42,491 nt of DNA from contig JFHF01000061.1 of the NCBI GenBank assembly GCA_000648925.1, forward strand, positions 1 through 42,491, given 5' to 3'. This document shows, piece by piece, positions 8,636-16,300 of this stretch. Numbering within the stretch: position 1 is the first letter of the stretch; each line of letters opens with the position of its first letter. This stretch comes from Caballeronia jiangsuensis. GTDB taxonomy: Bacteria > Pseudomonadota > Gammaproteobacteria > Burkholderiales > Burkholderiaceae. The notes below the pieces were generated by a model. That model was not told the origin of the DNA, ran no database searches, and saw only the letters and a list, made by a program, of their open reading frames with translations. Both the position numbers and the translations under genes were made by a program.

Positions 8636-8673
8636 CGTCAGCGCACGCGCAAGGTATAGCGCGTGCGCTGACG
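8636..8673. terminator. Perfect 15-base-stem hairpin between convergent porin and mutarotase genes
   Basis: Inverted repeat 8636-8650 / 8659-8673 with an 8-base loop. It begins five bases after the porin stop and contains the stop and last codons of the convergent mutarotase gene. There is no T-run, so it may act as a 3' stability structure or a bidirectional terminator. Confidence 0.6.
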
Positions 8674-9663
8674 ATACACCGCGTCGGGACGCAGCACGGC
8701 ACGCTCGCCGTCCATGTTGATCTCGTTTGGAAAGCCGCCTGCTTCGAGACACAGCCCCGCATGTTTGCGATAGCGCGAGCCATTGCGCGCGCTCACGCCT
8801 TCCAGATAATTCCCGGAGTAGAACTGCAAGCCGCGCGCATCGGTGGCGACGCTCAATTCGCGTCCGCTCGACGGGTCGAACAGCACGGCGACCGTGCGCG
8901 GCTCTTGCGCGTCTTCGCCCAGCACATAGCAATGATCGAAGCCGCCCGCGAGCGCGAGTTGTGGATGCGATGCATCGAGACGCGCCCCGATCGATGCGGG
9001 GTCGCGCAAATCGAACACGCTGTTCGCTACCGCTTCGCGTGCAACGGGAATCGAGCTTGCATCGATCGCAAGAAACGTATCCGATGCAATCGATATTTCA
9101 TGATCGCGAATGCTCGCGTCATTGCCCAGATTGAAGTACGCATGGTTCGTGAGGCTGACGGGCGTCGGCGCATCGGTGTGCGCCTCGTAATCGATCGATA
9201 AGGTGCCGGCGTCGTTCAGTGCGTAGCGCACGGTCACATGGAGATTGCCGGGAAAGCCCGCTGCGCCCGCGGGCGAATGCAGCGTCATGACGAGCGCATC
9301 ATCGGCCACGTCCACGCGCCACATCTGCCGATGAAAACCCGCCGAGCCGCCATGCAGATGATTCGCGCCTTCGTTGCGCTCGACCTGATACGCGAGGCCG
9401 TCGAGCACGAAGCGTCCATCGCGGATGCGATTGGCCCAGCGCCCGATGATCGCGCCCATGAATGCGCTGCCGTTCAGATAGTCGGCGGGCGTGTCGTGAC
9501 CGAGCAGCACGTCGGCGAGATGTCCGTCGCGATCGGGCGCGAACCACGAGACGAGCGTCGCGCCCAGATCGCTGATCTCGATGCGCATACCCGACGCATT
9601 GCGCAACGTATAGAGATGAGCGTCGTCCCAGGGACGAATATCGATGAGAGAAGAGGAGGTCAT
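8638..9663 (-). CDS. galM: Aldose 1-epimerase (galactose mutarotase)
   Basis: 341 residues from MTSSSLIDIRPW; an alternative ATG four codons upstream (9675) directly follows the previous stop and is equally possible. GalM-type beta-sandwich: NRIRDGRFVLDG, NHLHGGSAGFHRQMW (first catalytic His), SLTNHAYFNLGN (second His) and LCLEAGGFPNEIN with the catalytic Glu. In most GalM proteins that last motif reads E-x-Q-H-F-P-D-x-x-N; here Q-H is replaced by G-G and D by N, an unusual detail. It interconverts alpha and beta anomers of aldoses in the cytoplasm. It is coupled to the HAD gene upstream (stop and possible start one base apart), suggesting a small sugar-phosphate operon. Confidence 0.88.
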   Translation of the reverse strand: MTSSSLIDIRPWDDAHLYTLRNASGMRIEISDLGATLVSWFAPDRDGHLADVLLGHDTPADYLNGSAFMGAIIGRWANRIRDGRFVLDGLAYQVERNEGANHLHGGSAGFHRQMWRVDVADDALVMTLHSPAGAAGFPGNLHVTVRYALNDAGTLSIDYEAHTDAPTPVSLTNHAYFNLGNDASIRDHEISIASDTFLAIDASSIPVAREAVANSVFDLRDPASIGARLDASHPQLALAGGFDHCYVLGEDAQEPRTVAVLFDPSSGRELSVATDARGLQFYSGNYLEGVSARNGSRYRKHAGLCLEAGGFPNEINMDGERAVLRPDAVYRQRTRYTLRVR

Positions 9664-9676
9664 GCGCGCGATCATC

Positions 9677-10351
9677 TCACGGACGCGCCGCGACTTCATC
9701 GAGATGCAGCAGCAGATCCGCGGGATCTTCGTACACGCGCAAGGCGCCCGAGCGTTCGAGTTCGTCGCTGCCATAACCGCCCGAGAGCAGGCCGACGCCG
9801 AGCGAGCGGCATCGACGCGCGGCCAGCATGTCCCAGATGCTGTCGCCGACGACAACCGTATGTTCTATCGGCACGTTCAGCCGCGCGGCGGCGGCGAGGA
9901 AAAGATCGGGATCGGGCTTCGCGTACTTCACCATGTCGCGCGTGATGACCACCTGCTTCGACGGATCGACGCCCAGCGCTTCGAGATTGACCTGCGCGGT
10001 TTCCATGCGTCCGCTCGTCGCGATGGCCCATTTCGTACCGGCCTGCGTCAGCGCTTCGAGCAGCTCGCGCGCGCCCGGCAGCGGGCAGACCTGCGCGCGC
10101 AGCCGCTTGTACGCTTCCGCATGCAACAGACGCAGCCGTTCGACGCGATCCGCGCTGATCTCGCCATGCGTTTCGCGCAGCAACTGATTGGTGAAGAGGC
10201 CGCCGCTCATGCCGATCTTGCGATGGATGCGCCACACGGACAACTCGATTCCTTCGGCGTCGAGCGCTTCCTTCCACGCGAGCACGTGCTGATAGACGCT
10301 ATCGACGAGCGTGCCGTCCAGGTCGAACAGGAATGACGTTTCGATACGCAT
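9677..10351 (-). CDS. HAD-superfamily sugar-phosphate phosphatase-like hydrolase
   Basis: 224 residues from the ATG at 10351, chosen because GGGAGAAG lies just upstream and the HAD motif then starts at residue 9. Motif I is FDLDGTLVDS (nucleophile and acid/base Asp), followed by a helical cap (about 18-85) as in the beta-phosphoglucomutase/Gph subgroup, motif II IATSG, the conserved Lys in KYAKPDPDLF and motif III VVGDSIWD. The enzyme dephosphorylates, or moves phosphate within, a small phosphorylated metabolite in the cytoplasm. The neighbouring galM suggests a hexose phosphate. The exact substrate is not predictable. Confidence 0.88.
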   Translation of the reverse strand: MRIETSFLFDLDGTLVDSVYQHVLAWKEALDAEGIELSVWRIHRKIGMSGGLFTNQLLRETHGEISADRVERLRLLHAEAYKRLRAQVCPLPGARELLEALTQAGTKWAIATSGRMETAQVNLEALGVDPSKQVVITRDMVKYAKPDPDLFLAAAARLNVPIEHTVVVGDSIWDMLAARRCRSLGVGLLSGGYGSDELERSGALRVYEDPADLLLHLDEVAARP

Positions 10352-10423
10352 GATCTTCTCCCATGAGTGTGTCCGAGCGACTTCATGATACGCAGGATCG
10401 GGCAAGCGGGCTGCTGCAAGTGC

Positions 10424-10462
10424 GATAATGGATGTTTGCGCCGCGAGCCGGTTACGTCGCGG
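10424..10462 (+). promoter_or_regulatory. Possible aroG promoter (extended -10) and leader hairpin
   Basis: TGC-GATAAT at 10421-10429 fits an extended -10 element, although no good -35 is seen. A small stem CCGCGA / TCGCGG lies at 10441-10462, between it and the start codon. Weak evidence. Confidence 0.3.
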
Positions 10463-10502
10463 ACAATACGCACAAAGTCCTTGAATTTTGCATCAATTAC
10501 GC

Positions 10503-11636
10503 ATGACGGAGCCTATCTTGACCCGCATCGACAATCCCTCCCGCGATCAGGAAGCAGGCGTGGCCGACGCCACGCAAGACACGACCCGTATCGACGATAC
10601 GCGCATCGGCGCCGTGCGTCCGCTGATCTCGCCGGCCTTGCTTCTCGACGAACTGCCGGTGACGCCCGAGGTGCAGACGCTCGTCGAGGAAAGCCGCGGC
10701 GCTATCGCGAACATACTGCATGGCCGCGATGACAGGCTCGTCGTGGTCGTCGGTCCGTGCTCCATTCACGATCACGATCAGGCGATGGAATACGCGCAGC
10801 GCCTGAAGAAAGTCGCGGACCAGTTGCGCGACGATCTCTTCATCGTGATGCGCGTGTACTTCGAAAAACCCCGCACGACGGTGGGCTGGAAAGGCTATAT
10901 CAACGATCCGCGTCTGGACGGCAGCTTCCGCATCAACGAAGGTCTGCGCCGCGCGCGCGAACTTCTGCTCGACATCAGCGCGCTGGGTCTTCCGACCGCC
11001 ACGGAGTTTCTCGATCTGCTGAGCCCGCAATACATCGCCGATCTGATCGCGTGGGGCGCGATCGGCGCGCGCACGACGGAGAGCCAGAGTCATCGGCAGC
11101 TTGCATCGGGTCTGAGTTGCCCGATCGGCTTCAAGAACGGCACCGACGGCGGCGTGCAGGTCGCGGCGGATGCGATCGTCGCGGCGCGCGCGAGCCACGC
11201 GTTCATGGGCATGACGAAGATGGGCATGGCCGCGATCTTCGAGACGCGCGGCAACGACGACTGCCATGTCATCCTGCGCGGCGGCACGAAGGGGCCGAAC
11301 TACGACGCGGAGAGTGTCGCGGCGGCGTGCGGTGCATTGGCGAAGCTCGGCCAGCGCGAGCAGGTGATGATCGATTGCTCTCATGCCAATTCGAACAAGT
11401 CGCACCTGCGTCAGGTGGATGTTGCGCAGGACATCGCGCGGCAACTGGAAGCGGGCGAGCGGCGCATCACCGGCGTGATGATCGAGAGCCATCTGGAAGA
11501 AGGGCGTCAGGATCTCAAGCCCGGCGTGCCCCTCAAGCATGGCGTGTCGATCACCGATGCGTGTCTGGGCTGGACGCAGAGCGAGCCGGTGCTCGAACTG
11601 CTTGCGCAGGCTGTGAGAAAGCGCCGCGCGGGCTGA
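10503..11636 (+). CDS. aroG: 3-deoxy-7-phosphoheptulonate (DAHP) synthase, type I
   Basis: 377 residues from the ATG at 10503; a TTG five codons earlier is possible but less likely. It catalyses PEP + erythrose 4-phosphate to DAHP, the first step of the shikimate pathway. Type Ia motifs: VVVGPCSIHD (metal Cys at about 86), FEKPRTTVGWKG, GARTTESQSHRQLASGL, GFKNGTDG, ILRGGTKGPNY (catalytic/metal His region precedes) and MIDCSHANSNK. It is about 25 residues longer at the N-terminus than E. coli AroG. The N-terminal segment is where aromatic amino acids bind in this class, but which one inhibits this enzyme cannot be told. Monocistronic, ending in a hairpin at 11656-11695. Confidence 0.95.
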   Translation: MTEPILTRIDNPSRDQEAGVADATQDTTRIDDTRIGAVRPLISPALLLDELPVTPEVQTLVEESRGAIANILHGRDDRLVVVVGPCSIHDHDQAMEYAQRLKKVADQLRDDLFIVMRVYFEKPRTTVGWKGYINDPRLDGSFRINEGLRRARELLLDISALGLPTATEFLDLLSPQYIADLIAWGAIGARTTESQSHRQLASGLSCPIGFKNGTDGGVQVAADAIVAARASHAFMGMTKMGMAAIFETRGNDDCHVILRGGTKGPNYDAESVAAACGALAKLGQREQVMIDCSHANSNKSHLRQVDVAQDIARQLEAGERRITGVMIESHLEEGRQDLKPGVPLKHGVSITDACLGWTQSEPVLELLAQAVRKRRAG

Positions 11637-11655
11637 GCGGGGTTATGTCGATGTG

Positions 11656-11695
11656 GTGGCGAGGTAGCGTTTTCCATGGAACGCTACATCGCCAC
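11656..11695 (+). terminator. Hairpin after aroG
   Basis: 16-base stem with one mismatch (11656-11671 / 11680-11695) around an 8-base loop, 19 bases after the aroG stop. There is no T-run. Its right arm lies within the 34-base direct repeat shared with the kinase 3' end. Confidence 0.5.
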
Positions 11696-11717
11696 CGCCG
11701 CATTCAACGCATTGACC
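11684..11717. repeat. 34-base direct repeat, left copy (paired with 13272-13305)
   Basis: Matches 13272-13305 at 32 of 34 positions in the same orientation. The right copy is the stop and last eleven or so codons of the hybrid kinase gene. Read on the reverse strand, the left copy would end an open frame in WVNALNAAVAM*, against VDALNAAVAR* in the kinase. The two copies flank the pair of lipoprotein genes. Confidence 0.7.
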
Positions 11718-11737
11718 CAGTTGCCGAATGCGGCTGA

Positions 11738-12322
11738 TTAACGCGCCGCAAGCGACTTGATGAACGACTCGTCATCGAGCAGCATGGCGATCAGCTTTCG
11801 GTACAAAGCTTCATACTGCCTCGCTGCTTCAGGAATCGCGATGGCACCCACAAACGGCGAGTCCCACGTCGAATCCACATGAAGTGTCCGATCGTACTGT
11901 ACGGCCTCGGAACGCGTGACGACAAAGCGCGCCGTCAACGAGGCATTGCCTGTGCCAATAGGTCCATTCATGGTGCTGTCGAGAAGCGTGCCCGAGATTA
12001 TCGTGTTGGCTTGCGGATCGAGTAGTCCTGCCGATTGCAACTGGACGCGCAATGCCTCACGCAGATATTGAGCCATCGAGTCCTTCACGGGAGAGGTCAC
12101 GGTACTGCCACGGACGCTGACACTGCGGTCCATGAGTTCCGGTTGCGATGGGTCCAGCGCGAACTTGCCGATCTCCACCTTGCCGGGAGGGGGATTGGCG
12201 CGGCGCAGCTTGGCGACATTTTCGACGCTTGGTTGCGGGGCATGCATCGGGATCTGCACACATCCGGCCAAAAGCATGACCGCGCTCAAAGACAGCGGTG
12301 CTATCCAGTTGATTGCTCTCAT
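11738..12322 (-). CDS. Putative outer-membrane lipoprotein
   Basis: 194 residues from the ATG at 12322 (MRAINWIAPLSLSAVMLLAGC); the longer in-frame start would put polar residues ahead of the signal. The lipobox LAGC gives Cys19 as the lipidated residue, so the mature protein is a 176-residue lipoprotein. The rest has no family I can name: an acidic, mixed alpha/beta chain with a central stretch (MAQYLREALRVQLQSAGLLD, then a GT-rich strand region) that resembles the general shape of small periplasmic lipoproteins such as YajG. It lies 7 bases after the second lipoprotein gene, so the two are an operon. Confidence 0.75.
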   Translation of the reverse strand: MRAINWIAPLSLSAVMLLAGCVQIPMHAPQPSVENVAKLRRANPPPGKVEIGKFALDPSQPELMDRSVSVRGSTVTSPVKDSMAQYLREALRVQLQSAGLLDPQANTIISGTLLDSTMNGPIGTGNASLTARFVVTRSEAVQYDRTLHVDSTWDSPFVGAIAIPEAARQYEALYRKLIAMLLDDESFIKSLAAR

Positions 12323-12329
12323 GACGACC

Positions 12330-12929
12330 TCACTCGAACGCGGGATCGCGTGACAAGTCGTCAAGCGCGTTGCTCAGCACATCGAGCGTCATTTGATTGA
12401 TGGCATCCAGCGCCGACGGCGACTTCTGCGCGTTCGCTGGCGCATTGGCGTTTCCAATAGTCGTGTGGATCGCGTGACGTGCCGTTTTGACGATCGGCGT
12501 GGTCCGATTGGGAGCGAGATAGCTGACGGTGCAGATATACCCATCCGTGACGGTATTGCCGGCGAGCCCGAAGGTCAGACCGGTGACAAAGCCTTTGGAA
12601 GCGGCGTCTTCCGTGATGGGGACGTTGTTGAGGGTGACACTGAGCATGCCCGCGTTTGGCTGCGGGTTTGAGGAAACCGTGGAAAACAGGCCGGAATCCT
12701 TGACTTCCTTGCTTACCGCGCTGCTCAACGTATCCGTTGCCCGTGCATTGGGCGCTCCCTTCGTCTGGAACTCGAACACGAGTTGCACTGGTTTCGGATC
12801 GGCGACCTTCTTCATTTGTGCAACCGGCACTTGCTTCGTCTGTGTGTCGACGTAGACGCTGGTGCACGCAGCGAGAAGCGTTGTAGCGAGTAACACCGAT
12901 GCGGTGACGATGCGGCGAAAGATCGCCAT
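12330..12929 (-). CDS. Putative outer-membrane lipoprotein
   Basis: 199 residues from MAIFRRIVTASVLLATTLLAAC; an upstream ATG at 12959 adds ten polar residues and cannot be excluded. Signal peptide II with lipobox LAAC (Cys22). The mature part contains a possible strand-helix-strand unit (QLVFEFQTKG, DTLSSAVSKEVKDSGLF, MLSVTLNNVP), a Gly-rich hydrophobic patch (GFVTGLTFGLAGNTVTDGY) and a helical C-terminus (SALDAINQMTLDVLSNALDD). No named family recognised. First gene of the lipoprotein pair. A counted line gives about 57% GC, below the flanking kinase gene (about 68% in one counted line). Confidence 0.72.
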   Translation of the reverse strand: MAIFRRIVTASVLLATTLLAACTSVYVDTQTKQVPVAQMKKVADPKPVQLVFEFQTKGAPNARATDTLSSAVSKEVKDSGLFSTVSSNPQPNAGMLSVTLNNVPITEDAASKGFVTGLTFGLAGNTVTDGYICTVSYLAPNRTTPIVKTARHAIHTTIGNANAPANAQKSPSALDAINQMTLDVLSNALDDLSRDPAFE

Positions 12930-12959
12930 ATTCCCGGGCGTATTTGTTTCGTTATGCAT

Positions 12960-13271
12960 AGTTATATGGATATTGTCATTGGTATTTTGTTCGTCGAACC
13001 TGGAGACATCGCGTGCGATGTCGAGCTCAGCATCGGCCCACTAACGCACGGCGATGGTAGCAGAGCGAAACACCAAACTTGAAAGTCAAAAGATTGTTTT
13101 TTGTCAACGAAAAGCCGGACGAGGCTCTGGTTTTCGACTAGACGAGGGACGTTTCGGATGATCTCGATGTGGTTCGAGCGTGAGGATGGGCAATTGCCGC
13201 AAATGGCGCTGTCTGCCGATGCTACGCGATCGAAACGGGCTACGACTGAATGCGAGGTTTGCGGATCATCC
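12960..13271. other. AT-richer intergenic region between lipoprotein pair and kinase
   Basis: 312 bases without a convincing gene. On the reverse strand there is a TTGACA at 13107-13102 and an AT-rich run up to the first lipoprotein start (tatccatataact), so promoter sequence for that pair is likely here. No repeat or known RNA recognised. The region runs up to the right copy of the 34-base direct repeat. Confidence 0.45.
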
Positions 13272-13305
13272 CTACCTCGCCACCGCCGCATTCAACGCAT
13301 CGACC
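13272..13305. repeat. 34-base direct repeat, right copy (3' end of kinase gene)
   Basis: Partner of 11684-11717 with two mismatches; it contains the kinase stop codon (TAG, reverse strand). Confidence 0.7.
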
Positions 13306-16300
13306 AGCGCCAGCGGATCGAACGGCTTGCGCACCTGAACCGCTCTCGGCAACGCGCGCCGCTCGTCATCGCCGAGCGCGAGATCGTAGCCGCTCACGAA
13401 CACGACGCCCAGCTCAGGCGCTTCGCGACACGCGGCGATGGCCAGATCCACGCCGGATTGCCCCGCGAGATCCACATCCGTCAGCAGCACTTCGAAGCGA
13501 TGCTGGCGCAACAGCGCAAGCGCCTCATCGACGCTGCCTGCATCGATCAGATCAAGCCCGAACGTGCGCAACAACTCGGCGGTGCTCGTGCGCACGAGTT
13601 CGTCGTCTTCGACGAACAGCACGCGCATTCGCGACAGCGCATCGTTCTCGGCGACAAGCGGCACATGCGTGTCGATGTCCGCGACAACAGCTTCCGACGC
13701 CTGCGCGGACAGCCCGAGCACATGCCGCACCTTGCGCGCCAGCGCCTCGTGCGTATAAGGCTTGCTCAACAGATCGATGCCTTCGTCGAGCCGTCCCGCA
13801 TGCACGATCGCGTTATCGGTATAGCCCGACGTGAACAGCACCGCGATGCCCGGCACGCGTTCCCGCGCCTTGCGCGCGAGTTCGGTGCTGCGCAACGGTC
13901 CGGGCATCACGACATCGGTGAAGAGCAGATCGAGCGGCACGCCGCTCTCGACGATCGCCAGCGCGCTCTGCGCGTCCTTCGCCCGCAGCACGCGATAGCC
14001 GAGATCGACGAGCAGTTCGACGACCGTGGCGCGCACTTCCTCATCGTCCTCGACGACGAGAATGGTTTCGCTGCCGCCCTTCGCCGGGCCCGCATCGATA
14101 TTGATTTCGAGGTCCTCTTCGGCACGCGCGCGCGGCAGATAGAGGCGCACTGTCGTGCCGTGTCCCTGCTCGCTGTACACCTTCACGTGTCCGCCGGATT
14201 GCTTGACGAAGCCGTACACCATCGAGAGCCCGAGGCCCGTGCCCTGGCCCTCGCGCTTGGTCGTGAAGAACGGCTCGAACGCGCGCTCCTGCACTTCGGG
14301 CGACATGCCCGAGCCCGTGTCCGTCACGGCGACCATCACGTACTGGCCGACCGATACGTCGGCGTTGCGCATCGCGTAGGTTTCGTCGAGCGATGCGTTT
14401 CCTGCTTCGATCGTGAGCTTGCCGTGACCGTTCATCGCATCGCGCGCGTTGATCGCGAGATTGAGCAATGCGTTCTCGACCTGAAATGGATCGACGAGCG
14501 TATTCCACAAGCCGCCCGACACGATGGTCTCGATCTCGATGCCGTCGCCGAGCGCGCGGCGGAACATGTCGTCGAGGCCGCGCACGAAGCGGCCCAGATT
14601 CACGACCTTCGGCGCGAGCGGCTGACGTCTGCCGAACGCGAGCAACTGCGACGCGAGATTCGCGCCGCGCGCGACGCCCGCGAGCGCATTCCTCACGCGC
14701 TGCTCCGGCTTGTCCTTGCCGGCGACGTCCTTCGCGAGCAATTGCAGATTGCCGCCGATCACCTGCAGCAGGTTGTTGAAGTCGTGCGCGACGCCGCCCG
14801 TCAGCTTGCCGATGGCTTCCATCTTCTGCGCCATGCGCAGCGCTTCTTCGGCGTGACGCAACGCGTCGGCGGTTTCGCGATCCGCCGTGACGTCGCGGCC
14901 CACGCCGTGAATGCGCCGCGTGCGCGGATCGAGCGACACCGTCCACGCGATCCAGCGCCAGCCGCCGTCCGAACGGCTCAGACGGCATTCGTAGCGCACC
15001 GGCAGGCCGTTCGCGCGCAACTTGCCGAGTTCGGCCGTGGCGCCGTGCGCATCGTCCGGATGCACGAGGTCCATCACCGTGTGCGAATGCAGGCGCTGCG
15101 AATCGAAGCCGAGCACCGTCGTCCATGAAGGACTGACGCGCAACAGCGCGCCCTCGAAGCTCGCGACGAAGAACAGATCCTCGCTCAGTTCCCATAAACG
15201 GTCGCGGTCCGCGACGGCATCGGCGACGCGGCGTTCCAGCGTTTCGTTCAGATCGCGCAGCGCGTCCTGCGCCTTCGTGCGCTCGTCGATCTCGTCCTGC
15301 GCGGCCTGATAAAGACGCGCGTTGTCGATAGCGATCGCCGCCTGCGACGCGATGCCGGTCAGGATCCGCTCCGCGCGGTCCGTGAAGATGCCCGGCTCGG
15401 GATGGCCGAAGAAGAGTCCGCCGAGCACTTCGCCGTTGCGCGAGACGACCGGCGCGGCGAGATAGCTGCACACGGCGAGATGGCCCTTCGGCATGCCGTG
15501 ATGCGGCGCGTTGTGACCGTAGCGCAGATCTTTCGTGATGTCGTCCGAACGCACGATGCCTTCGCCCGCGAATGTCGGACCGAACACGGCGGTATTGCGC
15601 GGCATCGGGAATCGGGAGAACGTGTCCTTCGGCACGCCCGACAGCGTGTAGAGCGTATAGCGGGCGCCCTTGTCGTCGAGCACGTTGTAGAAGAACGAGC
15701 CGAAGGCGGCGCCCGTCAGCTCGGTCGCGGCATCGACGACGACCTGCACCGCGCGGCTCAGTTCGAGTTCGCCCGCGACCGTCGTGCCGACGCGGTTGAG
15801 AATCTCCAGCGTGCGCGATTCGTCGCGCAGCTTCTGTTCGGTCGCGTGACGCAATCGCGCGAGGCGCAGATTGCTCGCCACGCGTGCGAGCAGTTCGCGC
15901 GCCGGGAAGGGTTTGGTCAGATAGTCGTCCGCGCCCGCTTCGAGTCCGCCGACGCGCGCCTCCTCGCCCGCGCGCGCCGACAGCAGCACGACCGGCGTCT
16001 CGCGCAGCGCCTCGTCCTCGCGCAGCGCGCGCAAAAGGCCGAAGCCGTCGAGGCGCGGCATCATCACGTCGGAGACGATCACCTCGGGATGCGCCGTTCG
16101 CGCGATGGCGAGCGCGGCTTCGCCATCGGCGGCGACGCTGACCTCGTGGCCCGCCGCGATCAGCATGCGGCGCATGTAGTCGCGCAGGTCGGCGTTGTCG
16201 TCGACCACGAGCACGCGGCCCGGCAGCGCGTCGGCGAGCGTCGGCTCATCGGTCGCGTTCACGCCGAGCGCCGTGTCGTCATCGCTCTCGACGACGGGCT

